Below, piece by piece: positions 9,401 through 17,293 of a DNA stretch of 64,000 bases (position 1 is its first letter; each line of letters starts with the position of its first letter). The notes under the pieces are model-generated. The model did no database searches. It saw nothing but the letters and a program-made list of their open reading frames with translations, and was not told the DNA's origin. The stretch spans positions 23,864 through 87,863 of the forward strand of contig NZ_JACJSG010000036.1 in the NCBI RefSeq assembly GCF_014697625.1. Reading direction: 5' to 3'. Position numbers and translations under genes: made by a program. This DNA is from Anabaena azotica FACHB-119 (GTDB lineage: Bacteria; Cyanobacteriota; Cyanobacteriia; Cyanobacteriales; Nostocaceae).

Positions 9401-11279
9401 AGGTTGGATTTCTCTCATAGAACAAAACAAAAATAACGCCTATCTAGCAGAAAATACAGTAGAAAACGAATACTGTATTAACAGGCTCCTAGAAATTACC
9501 AATCATCCCCAAGCTACCCCAGAGTCGAGTTTCCTTTGTGTTTCCGACATTTACCAAGCTGGATTAAATTCTTGTTACATCAAATTTTTAGAACGCCTGC
9601 AAGCACAAGCCTATATTATCGTCCCCATTTTATCTGGTGAGCAAATTTGGGGATTATTAGCAACTTACCAAAACTCCGGCCCTCGTCAATGGAAAACAGG
9701 TGAAATCAATATCGTAGTGCAAATAGGCAATCAATTAGAAGTAGCTTTGCAGCAAGCACAACTGTTAACACAAACCCAAAGACAATCACAAGCATTACAA
9801 TCAGCTGCTTTCGCCGCAGACGCAGCCAACAGAGCCAAAAGCGAATTTCTCGCCAACATGAGCCACGAATTGCGAACACCACTTAACGCAATTTTAGGCT
9901 TCACACAAATCATGAACCATGACAAAACACTGTCAAGCGAACACCAAAGAAACCTGACAATTATTAACCGTGCAGGAGAACATTTACTCGACTTAATCAA
10001 CGACATTTTAGAAATGTCGAAAATCGAAGCAGGCAAAATCACATTAAATATTCATAACTTTGATTTAATCCACCTCTTAAATAACTTGCAAGAAATGATG
10101 CAAGGAAGAGCAGCAGCCAAAGGTTTACAACTCAAATTTGAATATGCAGCCAATATCATCCAACACATCCAAGCCGACGAAAGCAAACTACGTCAAGTCC
10201 TGCTCAACATCTTAGGTAATGCCATCAAGTTTACCGAAACTGGTATTGTTACCTTGCGGGTGAGAATGGGGGTTGGGGACTGGGGACTGGGGACTGGGGG
10301 GAGAAAAATACCCAATACCCAATACCTCATCTTCGAGGTGGAAGACACTGGTATCGGCATCTGTAATAATGAAATGAGTTTGTTGTTTGAAGCCTTTGGA
10401 CAAACTGAAGCCGGCAGAAACTCGCAACAAGGTACAGGACTAGGTTTAGCTATTAGCCGCAAATATGTACAACTGATGGGGGGAGATATTAGCGTCACTA
10501 GTGCTGTGGGAGTGGGAAGTACATTTAGTTTCCATATACAGGTGGGTTTAGTTTCTGCGGATGAAATTCCCCATCAGTTAATTACACGCTCAGTTATTGG
10601 TTTAGCATCCCAGCAAGGAGAATACCGCATCTTAGTAGTAGATGATGTAGCTGATAGTCGGTTGTTGCTGGTGAAACTTCTATCATCTATTGGCTTTGTG
10701 GTGCAGGAAGCTACAAACGGACAGGAAGCTGTTACTATATGGCAACAATGGCATCCCCAGTTAATTTTTATGGATATGCGAATGTCAGTTATGGATGGTT
10801 ACACAGCTACCAGCCTCATTCGCTCCCTAGAAAAAGAAAATCAGCCGCTAATACCTAATTCTCACACAATTATCATTGCCTTAACTGCACACGCTTTTGA
10901 AGAACAACGTCAAACAATGCTCCAAGTAGGCTGTGATGATTTGATTCATAAGCCTTTCTCACAACAACAAATTCTAGAAAAGCTTCATAAATATCTAGGT
11001 GTACAATACATATATCAAGAAGACGATTCTTGCAGCCTAAAAACTAGCGAAAAATCCCTAGCCTTTGATGATTTATTACCTTTACTATCAGCCATACCAA
11101 AAGATTGGTTAATAAATTTGTATCATGCCGCCGCCCAATGTAGCGATGACATGATTTTTCAATTAATTGAACAAGCATCTTGGGAAAATACAGCTTTAAA
11201 AAACTATTTTGTAGCTTTAGCCCACGATTTTCAGTTTGAAAAAATTCTGGAAATAATTAGCATCGTCCAAGATGATTAA
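6432..11279 (+). CDS. Multidomain hybrid histidine kinase (REC-GAF-PAS-GAF-PAS-PAS-GAF-HK-REC)
   Basis: A 1615-residue sensor kinase. Visible order: N-terminal receiver (about 12-125, DLILIDDS), GAF (about 215-365), PAS (380-495), GAF (505-665), PAS with PAC (675-795), PAS (805-925), a phytochrome-like GAF (945-1110), HisKA with MSHELRTP (H1145), HATPase (N-box LLNILGNAIKF, DTGIGI, GTGLGLAIS) and C-terminal receiver (about 1398-1525, phospho-acceptor D1448 in FMDMRM). The C-terminal 80 residues are unassigned. No membrane segment is obvious, so it is probably cytosolic. The third GAF retains a Cys at the bilin-attachment position (SCYIKFL, C1048). A repeat-derived insert lies between N-box and D-box. 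No dedicated response regulator is adjacent. Initiation could be at codon 1 or 4. Confidence 0.9.
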   Translation: MGAMLIDSQPNKILLIDKFWENWFVLSEIFTEEEYLLRQFNSAKNAIINVFKFMPDLILIDDSIKQTDGHFFCKKLKAEITTQHIPIILLTCIDKLAEYNTYFQVGVSDFIIKPLRKEECYFRVRNQLILKNVYKGFTGEKTACQELINENKKEYYFQGLELKGKKIKSQFFSSKVLDGNDKNSKHNKTPEQLQNSTIRLWKDNLVLTELAKDQVLYQGNLKAAFAEITTAASVNLDIERASIWLYNETATSIECFDLFEYSHNRHSEGLTVLTADYPAYFQALHQEEAIAADDAHTDTRTQAFSHSYLTPFNITSILDTPIRLAGKTVGVLCLETVGKAHHWTPEDQNFARSLTNLASLALEARERQRAEAAYRISEQKLASAFRASPDPIALCTYPEIRYIEVNDSFCRLFGYDRSQVIGSTGEELNIWVNTQELHFIAQIIERTKAIRNHEVDFQTSSGEIKTALFSAELIEIDGQKYILGTAKDITERKQAEAESRLLLLATQAIARAVDVKSALTLVLRVICQTIGWDFGEAWTPNRESRVLEHSLVCYFEEADLTEFCHQSKDLKMALGEGLPGRIWQTQQPAWIEDVSQIKQPQFLRGLQAKKVGLKACFGIPIIARREVLAVLVFFKRSSTLVDKRLLMFLGAVATQLGALIERKLIEAAHRNSEERLQLALEASDLGLWDWNLATGKVYRDCRWQKMLGYPAQEKEDHQTAIWNLIHPEDLAAVKSTIISHLEGATPLYEIEMRMLCASGEWKWIQSRGQIVERNKQGTALRMTGTHKDITERKILEKELQLREARLNAFFSGAPVGMSILDNQLRFVQINELIADIHGKPTQAHIGKSLQEIAPQIAPLITPFCQQVLLTGQPILNLELSLPATNQPDSLRHFLVSYFPIPGEDNQLSGVGTVMVEISDRKRAEEALKDSAERQRAIAQVIQRMRQTLDLESIFAATTEELRQVLNCDRVLVYHFDAQRQGEFTAESVGEGWISLIEQNKNNAYLAENTVENEYCINRLLEITNHPQATPESSFLCVSDIYQAGLNSCYIKFLERLQAQAYIIVPILSGEQIWGLLATYQNSGPRQWKTGEINIVVQIGNQLEVALQQAQLLTQTQRQSQALQSAAFAADAANRAKSEFLANMSHELRTPLNAILGFTQIMNHDKTLSSEHQRNLTIINRAGEHLLDLINDILEMSKIEAGKITLNIHNFDLIHLLNNLQEMMQGRAAAKGLQLKFEYAANIIQHIQADESKLRQVLLNILGNAIKFTETGIVTLRVRMGVGDWGLGTGGRKIPNTQYLIFEVEDTGIGICNNEMSLLFEAFGQTEAGRNSQQGTGLGLAISRKYVQLMGGDISVTSAVGVGSTFSFHIQVGLVSADEIPHQLITRSVIGLASQQGEYRILVVDDVADSRLLLVKLLSSIGFVVQEATNGQEAVTIWQQWHPQLIFMDMRMSVMDGYTATSLIRSLEKENQPLIPNSHTIIIALTAHAFEEQRQTMLQVGCDDLIHKPFSQQQILEKLHKYLGVQYIYQEDDSCSLKTSEKSLAFDDLLPLLSAIPKDWLINLYHAAAQCSDDMIFQLIEQASWENTALKNYFVALAHDFQFEKILEIISIVQDD
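10266..10320 (+). repeat. GGGGACT tandem repeat inside the kinase ATPase domain
   Basis: Three GGGGACTG units followed by CCCAATACCCAATACC, the same short tandem repeats that occur between genes here. They are in frame and encode about 18 residues (GVGDWGLGTGG onward, about 1279-1296) between the N-box and D-box of the HATPase domain, a loop where length variation may be tolerated. Confidence 0.8.
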
Positions 11280-11291
11280 CTCTCAAGAAAC

Positions 11292-11420
11292 ACAGGTGAC
11301 AGGTGACAGGTGACAGGTGAGGAAACTTTTCGTTGTAAGGATTTGATGATTGGACTTCTTGCAAAAGTCCAAAGTCATCGATAATTAACCGCCGATAAAC
11401 GCCGATGAACGCCGATAAAA
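11292..11420. repeat. Short tandem repeats (CAGGTGA and CGCCGAT types)
   Basis: Two short arrays downstream of the kinase: CAGGTGA heptamers at about 11292-11322, and CGCCGATAAA/CGCCGATGAA units at about 11389-11420. Both types recur elsewhere in the window (for example 42340-42362 and 25032-25060). No gene seen. Confidence 0.7.
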
Positions 11421-11461
11421 ACTACTTATGCAAGAGGTCTATTCTTCAATTTCCTAACCTA

Positions 11462-11627
11462 ACGTGAGTTCGACAAGCGTTGTTTTGACCTCACCCCCAA
11501 CCCCTCTCCTTCGAGGAGAGGGGTTGGGGGTGAGGTTTTCTTGTCTCCTCCCTCTCCTGACGGAGACGCTACGCGAACGCCTTTTAGGAGAGGGAGGTTG
11601 GGAGGGAGAGGTTCATCGAACTCACGT
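11462..11627. repeat. ACGTGAGTTCGA-ended miniature element, copy 1
   Basis: A 166-bp element with perfect 12-bp terminal inverted repeats ACGTGAGTTCGA/TCGAACTCACGT and two internal GC-rich hairpins (CCCCTCTCC...GGAGAGGGG and CCTCCCTCTCC...GGAGAGGGAGG). Flanks TAACCTA (left) and TAACTTA (right) look like a 7-bp target duplication with one mismatch. The loop of the second hairpin carries an extra GACGGAGACGCTACGCGAAC-type insert absent from the copy at 16420-16564. Confidence 0.8.
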
Positions 11628-11747
11628 TAACTTATATCTTGCACCAGCTTCTTATTGACCAAAAAACGGGCTGAAAAGCTGATTATATCGTAGGCCGATG
11701 CACTGCCCACCAAGTAGTTATTGAGAAGGTGCAAGATTTGAGTTAAC
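11626..11747. repeat. Inverted-repeat element with TCTTGCACC ends
   Basis: About 120 bp bounded by GTTAACTTATATCTTGCACC and the inverse of GTTAACTCAAATCTTGCACC (17 of 20 positions equal). It abuts or overlaps by 2 bp the preceding ACGTGAG element. The interior is unique and I see no reading frame in it. Confidence 0.6.
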
Positions 11748-11758
11748 CTATGTGGCGA

Positions 11759-11905
11759 CTGACTTTTTACGGCATCTGGAAGACCTCTCTTCAAACCTCT
11801 CTCCTACAAGTCCAGAGGCTTTGATTTCTCCCCCTTCCCTTGTAGGGAAGGGGGCTGGGGGGTTAGGTCTGACGGAGAGCTTTTCCACATAACGTGAAAA
11901 TTCAG
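11759..11905. repeat. CTGACTTTTCACG-type miniature element, copy 1
   Basis: A 147-bp element with termini CTGACTTTTTACG and CGTGAAAATTCAG, flanked on both sides by the 9-bp direct repeat ATGTGGCGA (11750-11758 and 11906-11914), a clear target duplication. The interior contains CCTCTCTCC and a CCCCCTTCCC...GGGAAGGGGG hairpin. Related copies: 27978-28123, 59467-59833, and a decayed one near 43965-44030. Confidence 0.85.
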
Positions 11906-12007
11906 ATGTGGCGATCGCTATAAGGGCGGACATTTCCTACCGTATCATGGTTTTAATGGACATTCCCCACCCTACACATACTTCAACCCTGTTGCCTATC
12001 GCCTACT

Positions 12008-12691
12008 TTACTGATTACGAATTACACTCAAATCTGGCTCAATTGATGAGTTAAGCAATGTCCACAAACGTAAATCTGTAAAATCAGGAATTGCCATAAA
12101 TGCACCGACTTCTTGTAAAATTTTGGGGTCATGAGTGGAGGCGATACCAATAGTCTGAATACCTGCACCCACAGATGCACGAATCCCTGAAGGAGAATCT
12201 TCCAAAGCAATGGCAGTTTCTGCTGTAATTTTCAACTTATTTAAAGCAACTTGATAAGGTGCTGGGTCTGGTTTACCTGCTACACAATCATCAGCCAGAA
12301 CAATTTGCTCAAAAGCTTCTGTTATTCCTAATACTTCTAACATAAACTCTGCATTTAATCTCGGAGCATTAGTAACTAAAGCACGTTTTAATTTATGTGC
12401 TTCCGTCCAAGCTATGAGTTCAGCAAATCCATCTAGTGGTTGAAGATGAGAAGCTAGTTCTCGAAACAGCGCTTCTTTTTCATCTGCAAATTGGACACCT
12501 TCTGCTACTGATAATTGTGGCAAAATATCATTGACAATTACTGGATTTAGTCTGCCACTAATGCGGGATTTGTAAAATACCTCATCAATTTCTATGTTGT
12601 ATCTCAACAACATTTGTTGCCAAGCTTGGTAATGTATGGGGTCAGTATTGACGATAGTACCGTCTAAATCAAAGAGAATGGCAGCTAGCAT
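12008..12691 (-). CDS. HAD-family phosphatase, beta-phosphoglucomutase-like
   Basis: A 227-residue haloacid-dehalogenase superfamily hydrolase. Motif I is FDLDGTIVNTD near the N-terminus (D9 nucleophile, D11), followed by a helical cap; motif II is LVTNAPR and motifs III/IV are GKPDPAPY and ALEDSPSG. The cap and length match beta-phosphoglucomutase or small sugar-phosphate phosphatases rather than phosphoserine phosphatases. Substrate cannot be read from sequence. It lies among sugar-metabolism genes (nagB, GH65-PGM, susA). The upstream leader contains tandem repeats. Confidence 0.85.
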   Translation of the reverse strand: MLAAILFDLDGTIVNTDPIHYQAWQQMLLRYNIEIDEVFYKSRISGRLNPVIVNDILPQLSVAEGVQFADEKEALFRELASHLQPLDGFAELIAWTEAHKLKRALVTNAPRLNAEFMLEVLGITEAFEQIVLADDCVAGKPDPAPYQVALNKLKITAETAIALEDSPSGIRASVGAGIQTIGIASTHDPKILQEVGAFMAIPDFTDLRLWTLLNSSIEPDLSVIRNQ

Positions 12692-12775
12692 GATGTTTAG
12701 ATAAAATGTAAATAATTGTTAAATTAACTTACATAGTTTACATTGTTTTGGGTTTGCAAGTCATCTAGCTGATAG

Positions 12776-12899
12776 AGGTGACAGGTTACAGGTGACAGGT
12801 TAGAGGTTAGAGGTTAGAGGTTAGGGGTTAGAGGTTAGAGGTTAGAGGTTAGATTAAAAGTGGTATTTCATTCCCAATCCCCAGTCCCCAGTCCCCAAT
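12776..12899. repeat. Heptamer repeat array running to the nagB start
   Basis: Units of GGTGACA, then about nine GAGGTTA units, then CCCCAGT units that end two bases before the nagB ATG. It occupies the position where a ribosome-binding site would be; none is visible. Confidence 0.8.
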
Positions 12900-13676
12900 A
12901 TGGTAGCTGCTACAAACTTTTTCCATGTTGATCATCTGTCGGTACAAATTTATCAATCTGAAGCCGATATGGCTAAGGATGTCGCAGCAATTGTCCGCAA
13001 GTATTTGCAATCTGTGCTTGAAAAACAAGAAACAGCTGCGGTTTTATTAGCGACAGGAAATTCTCAACTCAAATTTTTGGATGCTTTAATTGCTTTGGGT
13101 GGTGTAGATTGGTCAAGAATTATCTTGTTTCATTTAGATGAATATTTGGGAATTACAGCCGATCATCCTGCTAGTTTTCGCCGTTATCTGCGCGAACTTG
13201 TGGAAAAGCGAGTTATGCCGCAACAATTCCACTATATTGAGGGTGATACTTTACAACCGTTGGCAGAATGCGATCGCTACACCAAATTACTGCAAGCACA
13301 ACCTATAGACTTATGTTTTCTGGGTATTGGTGAAAATGGACACTTGGCTTTTAATGATCCATCTGTAGCGAATTTCCAAGATCCTTACAGCATCAAGCTG
13401 GTAAAACTAGATCCACTCAACCGCCAACAACAAGTTAATACAGGTCAATTCCCTGATATTGATAGTGTTCCGGGGTACGCTTTTACTGTTACCTTACCTT
13501 TAATCTGTGCCGCTCGAAAAATCTTGTGTTTAGCACCAACACAACGTAAGGCAGAGATTGTCAAGCAAATGTTACAAGGGCCTGTTAGCGTCAATTGTCC
13601 AGCTTCTATTTTACGCCAACAACCACAAGCAACTTTATTTTTGGATAGTCATTCGGCTAGCTTGCTGGATTTCTGA
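12900..13676 (+). CDS. nagB: Glucosamine-6-phosphate deaminase / 6-phosphogluconolactonase family
   Basis: A 258-residue NagB-type enzyme expected to convert glucosamine-6-phosphate to fructose-6-phosphate and ammonia. Key signatures are LDEYLGI (the DEY region near residue 79) and FLGIGENGHLAFNDP (about 140-154), the NagB active-site block with the catalytic His. Length is normal (about 240-270). The ATG directly follows a CCCCAGT repeat tract and has no Shine-Dalgarno sequence. A 6-phosphogluconolactonase role is less likely because the full GENGHLAFNDP block is present. Confidence 0.88.
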   Translation: MVAATNFFHVDHLSVQIYQSEADMAKDVAAIVRKYLQSVLEKQETAAVLLATGNSQLKFLDALIALGGVDWSRIILFHLDEYLGITADHPASFRRYLRELVEKRVMPQQFHYIEGDTLQPLAECDRYTKLLQAQPIDLCFLGIGENGHLAFNDPSVANFQDPYSIKLVKLDPLNRQQQVNTGQFPDIDSVPGYAFTVTLPLICAARKILCLAPTQRKAEIVKQMLQGPVSVNCPASILRQQPQATLFLDSHSASLLDF

Positions 13677-13686
13677 TTTTTAGCTC

Positions 13687-13737
13687 GTAGTAAGCACTTT
13701 AGTGCTGAGATCAGCTAGGACTAAAGTCCTTACTACA
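13687..13737. repeat. Paired inverted repeats between convergent genes
   Basis: GTAGTAAGCACTTTAGTGCT and AGGACTAAAGTCCTTACTAC lie between the convergent nagB and Rrf2 genes. They form hairpins and may terminate both transcripts. A tighter palindrome of the same sequence type is at 37627-37658. Confidence 0.55.
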
Positions 13738-13757
13738 AGTACCCTGATCCATGAACT

Positions 13758-14195
13758 TTAAATATAGTACATTAGTTCTTTGTTGCCATGCGTAGCGCGG
13801 CGATCGCAAAGGTCTTGGAGTGTGTACTTTTGTAAAACTGCATTAGCAGCTTGACAAGCTTCCTGCCAAACCTCTCCAATTAACTGAGTTTCTATATGTG
13901 TACTATTTCTATTTACCTCTGGTGCAACTGCATCTAAACCTTCCATACAACTAACCGCATCCAGTAGCGTAATTGTGCGGGGATCTCGCGCCAAAACGTA
14001 GCCACCCTTAGCGCCACGGATACTTTTAATTAATCCTCGCCGCCTTAAAGTGGCTAGTAGTTGTTCTAAATAACGGTTAGGTATATCTTGTAACATTGCC
14101 ATTTGTCGAATTTGCAGTGATTCGCCACTGGCGTAACGATCCGCCAGTTCCAACAAGGCTAAAAGTGCATATTCCGATTTGTTAGAGAGTTCCAC
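13758..14195 (-). CDS. Rrf2-family transcriptional regulator
   Basis: A 145-residue Rrf2 (IscR-like) winged-helix regulator: the N-terminal MELSNKSEYALLALLELA helix, the DNA-binding block IPNRYLEQLLATLRRRGLIKSIRGAKGGYVLAR (about 40-72 in pieces), and a C-terminal dimerisation helix. Only scattered cysteines are present (SCMEG, EACQ, DLCD), not the compact CX5CX7C of IscR, so Fe-S binding is uncertain. It is not adjacent to an iron-sulphur operon here. The target is unknown. Confidence 0.88.
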   Translation of the reverse strand: MELSNKSEYALLALLELADRYASGESLQIRQMAMLQDIPNRYLEQLLATLRRRGLIKSIRGAKGGYVLARDPRTITLLDAVSCMEGLDAVAPEVNRNSTHIETQLIGEVWQEACQAANAVLQKYTLQDLCDRRATHGNKELMYYI

Positions 14196-14782
14196 AGGCG
14201 TAATATTTTAAATTAACACCTAATGCTACTAACTTGCTGATGAAGTTTCCCAAAAGCCAAGGCTTGGCGAAAACTCACACCAACTCCCTAGTTGCCGGCT
14301 AATTTAACTTTAAAGACTTTCACCGATAGAAGCAAATATTTTTATTTTTTGAATTAATAAGCAAAAGTTATTATTATATGAATAATCACAAAGCTAAGAG
14401 TAACATCTTAACAGCTTCCACTAAGTCAAAGTCTAATTCTAGCAACAAAACCTAACTATGATTAGGCACTCGCCCAAGTTTAAAACATCACTAGGGGAAC
14501 ACCAAAAATAAATTATCCAAATTGACTATTAGTAGGGTGTGTCAGTATGAAAAACCCCAGGTATACCAAGAAAATATTCATACTTACACACCCTAAATGT
14601 AAAATTTAGGATATTTTTGTCTGCAAATCCCTAAGCTACTGCTAAAGTTGCGGATAACTTTATTATTGCTAGCGCTTTATAAAGAGTTGATATAGCTTTT
14701 ACTGATGAATTTTAATAGAACCAACCTTTATATTACTATAACATTGGCCAGTTTCCGAACAAATAAAATAATTCGAGGAGCC
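14196..14782. other. Intergenic region with a TAGGGTGTGT inverted repeat
   Basis: About 590 bp between divergent genes, holding promoters for both by position. An inverted repeat at about 14533-14595 (TAGGGTGTGTCAGTATGAA and its imperfect complement TTCATACTTACACACCCTA) resembles the dispersed TAGGGTGCGTCAG repeats elsewhere. No gene or RNA is recognised. Confidence 0.5.
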
Positions 14783-16357
14783 ATGTTAAAGCAATTAAAT
14801 CTTAAAAAATTGAGCTATATCATTATATTCTTATCGTTAATTTTTGGACTATATATTCTCAGTTTCGTTGTTATAAACTTTAGTGATTATAGCGGTGATC
14901 AAATTAACGATGCTTATAGAATTATGGCAACATGGGACGGCAAGTGGCCTACATTAGGCTCAGGCCCTACCGCTTGGTCAGGACTGGTAGGAGAATTTTA
15001 CTTACCACCTTTATATTACTATTTAGTATTTCCCTTTACTGCCTTGACTGCTGATTTATCTGCTCAAGCAATGCCGAACGCACTCTTGACATTTTTATCT
15101 ATTCCTTTACTTATTTTAACCAGCTATAAACTTTTAGAAAATGTTGAGCATAATCAAAGATTATTTCTATCAGCATTAGCAGGATTTTGGTACATTTGTT
15201 TATTTGAAAATATTGTGATGAGTACAGGACATAGCATAGCGGGGAATCCTGTCTCAATTACCTTTTTTCTGCTTTGTTTTGTGTTGCTATACACTTATCA
15301 AATGGAAGGTAAGCTATCTCCAAATTTAGAATTATTATCTTGGATGGCTTACGGGCTGGTTTTAGCAATTTTATCAAACTTACACTTTTCTAGTCTCTAT
15401 GTAATGCCAGTAGTTTTTATAATTACTGTGATTTTTTATATCTCTAGAAATTACCGAGAAAAGAGAAGATGGCTACTATCTGGTGTAGCGGCTTTCACTG
15501 CCATACTTGCTATGACACCATATTGGATAGGAGAAATTGGCAGAAACTGGGTAAACACAGCTAGAATTATCGCTATAGTGACAAAATCTAGTGGAGGAAA
15601 AGAATACAGCCTTTCCATCTTATCAAGATTTAAAGCCATATTCAATGGTTATTTTGGATTAGGTCAAGAAGTCTATTTTTTTGGGGAATCTTCCAAGAGT
15701 TTGATTATTTCTATAATCTTTCTGGGTTTAGTATTAGTTTTAGGGAGTCTAAAATTTCGTGGTAACAGGATACTTTTAAATGTATTATTTTTGATTTGGT
15801 CTATTTTCCTGCTGGCTTATTCTTCCACAGACATGGAAAAGACCTACAACCCTACATTTTATAAACTCCTAATTTATTTAGCTCCCATTGTTTTTACAGT
15901 TTGCAGTCTAGCCTACATCAATTTTCCCAAGAGAGTTAATCAGGTTTTATCAGGTTTTATCATAGCCTGCATAACTCTTTCCATCGTAATTAACTTGAAT
16001 TTACATCATAACTATATTAACAGTAGGTCTGGTATCCCCAGAGTTTTAAGTACACATGATATAGCAGATAGTCTGAGAAAATTACCTGAAAAATCTACCT
16101 TATGCCAACCTAATGGAAATCCTCGTAATTTGAGAAATGATGAATATATTGACCGTTTTGTGACTAAAAGAGATTTGAAATTTGTTCCTAACTGTCAGCC
16201 TGGTTTTTATATTATCCATGCTAAGTACGAATCACTAGGAAACTTTAAACTGAAAAAAGACGAGAAGTTTCCCTCAGAGTTGGCAAAATATCAAAATACT
16301 GCTCAACTAGTTGCGGAAACTCCTTTGTATTATGTTTATCTGTTGTCAGGAAGTTAA
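14783..16357 (+). CDS. Polytopic membrane protein, GT-C glycosyltransferase-like
   Basis: A 524-residue integral membrane protein with roughly ten hydrophobic segments. After the first segment comes a periplasmic loop with DYSGDQINDAYR and PTAWSGLVGEFYLPPLYYYL, resembling the acidic first loop and substrate loop of GT-C (ArnT/PMT-like) glycosyltransferases that use lipid-linked sugars. The C-terminal soluble part (about 430-524) is unassigned. The start at 14783 is preferred because GAGGAG lies two bases upstream; the frame extends 26 codons further with no such site. Acceptor and donor are unknown. Confidence 0.7.
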   Translation: MLKQLNLKKLSYIIIFLSLIFGLYILSFVVINFSDYSGDQINDAYRIMATWDGKWPTLGSGPTAWSGLVGEFYLPPLYYYLVFPFTALTADLSAQAMPNALLTFLSIPLLILTSYKLLENVEHNQRLFLSALAGFWYICLFENIVMSTGHSIAGNPVSITFFLLCFVLLYTYQMEGKLSPNLELLSWMAYGLVLAILSNLHFSSLYVMPVVFIITVIFYISRNYREKRRWLLSGVAAFTAILAMTPYWIGEIGRNWVNTARIIAIVTKSSGGKEYSLSILSRFKAIFNGYFGLGQEVYFFGESSKSLIISIIFLGLVLVLGSLKFRGNRILLNVLFLIWSIFLLAYSSTDMEKTYNPTFYKLLIYLAPIVFTVCSLAYINFPKRVNQVLSGFIIACITLSIVINLNLHHNYINSRSGIPRVLSTHDIADSLRKLPEKSTLCQPNGNPRNLRNDEYIDRFVTKRDLKFVPNCQPGFYIIHAKYESLGNFKLKKDEKFPSELAKYQNTAQLVAETPLYYVYLLSGS

Positions 16358-16392
16358 ATAGAACTTACGCAATTGTCATAATCAAACTAACT

Positions 16393-16610
16393 GTAGGGTG
16401 CGTCAGTCCCAATAATTTCACGTGAGTTCGACCAGCGTTGTTTTGACCTCTCCCCCAACCCCTCTCCTACAAGGAGAGGGGAGTAAGAGGGTGATTTTTT
16501 CGTTTCTCCTCCCTCTCCTCATAGGAGAGGGAGGTTGGGAGGGAGAGGTTCATCGAACTCACGTTAATTTCGTACAAATTCAAGGATTTTCCACATCTGA
16601 CGCACCCTAC
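16393..16610. repeat. TAGGGTGCGTCAG inverted-repeat element split by another element
   Basis: The outer element starts GTAGGGTGCGTCAG and ends CTGACGCACCCTAC. Its uninterrupted relatives are 25074-25139 and 45327-45392 (about 66 bp). Here it is split by the ACGTGAGTTCGA element at 16420-16564, which created a 7-bp duplication TAATTTC. Confidence 0.85.
16420..16564. repeat. ACGTGAGTTCGA-ended miniature element, copy 2
   Basis: A 145-bp uninterrupted copy with 12-bp perfect terminal inverted repeats and perfect 7-bp target duplication TAATTTC (16413-16419 and 16565-16571). It defines the family's basic structure: two internal hairpins with loops CTACAA-like and CATA. The apparent open frame across it is not a gene. 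Confidence 0.88.
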
Positions 16611-16627
16611 TATTGTGCTAAAAAATC

Positions 16628-17077
16628 TTAAGTGGAAGTTGGTAAATGTTCTGAAGAAGGATAATTTCTAGATGGTGTTTTCATCCATTGGAAAGCGACA
16701 AGATTTAATAACAAGCCGATGAGGAATAATAACACCATTAATGTAATTTGATACCAAATCACTTGAGGCAGCAGCAAATCTAACAATAGATGGATAAAAT
16801 TGAGGATGCTATAAACTATAGTCAGCCCAAAATGTACTTGTTTGTAGCGTTTACTATCATTAAAAACGGTGGCTATAATTGCCAACATCGGTAATACAAA
16901 AAAGCCCAACATCAACCACATAATCGCCGATATATCGTTAATATTTGTGGCTCTTTGCGATTCAATGACATTCAATCCGTGGAAGAGTGGCATTAATCCT
17001 AATTGGGTATGAAATAGAGTTCCTAACAGGAATACTACCCATAGAGCAACAATTTTAATTTGATAGTTTGTTGCCAT
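16628..17077 (-). CDS. Hypothetical four-helix membrane protein
   Basis: A 149-residue protein with four predicted membrane segments (about 8-28, 47-70, 80-105 and 107-130) and a short polar C-terminal tail. I do not recognise the family. It sits alone between repeat elements; the 3' end is close to the nested repeat at 16393-16610. No strong ribosome site is visible. Confidence 0.6.
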   Translation of the reverse strand: MATNYQIKIVALWVVFLLGTLFHTQLGLMPLFHGLNVIESQRATNINDISAIMWLMLGFFVLPMLAIIATVFNDSKRYKQVHFGLTIVYSILNFIHLLLDLLLPQVIWYQITLMVLLFLIGLLLNLVAFQWMKTPSRNYPSSEHLPTST

Positions 17078-17145
17078 ATTCTTTTTATCCTTTTTTTATA
17101 GAAGAAGGCAGACTTAATCGGTTATTAGGTTATGTTCACTGATAT

Positions 17146-17267
17146 AGGACTTACGCAACTGGCATATTTTTTCTGTAGGGTGTGTGACTGGCGATAATAT
17201 TTGAACATGGTAATGAGACTTGTAGCGTCACGCACCAACCACCAATTGTGACACTTGCGTAAGTCCT
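17146..17267. repeat. AGGACTTACGCA-ended miniature element, copy 2
   Basis: 122 bp, same length and termini as 2745-2866 but in reverse orientation. Located between the membrane-protein gene and the 3' end of the GH65-PGM gene. Confidence 0.8.
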
Positions 17268-17293
17268 GTGATATACAGACTCAGCACTTTGCC

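Noticed and set aside
11464..11658. Short frames over ACGTGAG elements (also 16422-16631 and 41189-41383)
   Set aside because: Their peptides are alike because the same element is translated each time. They reflect repeats, not genes.
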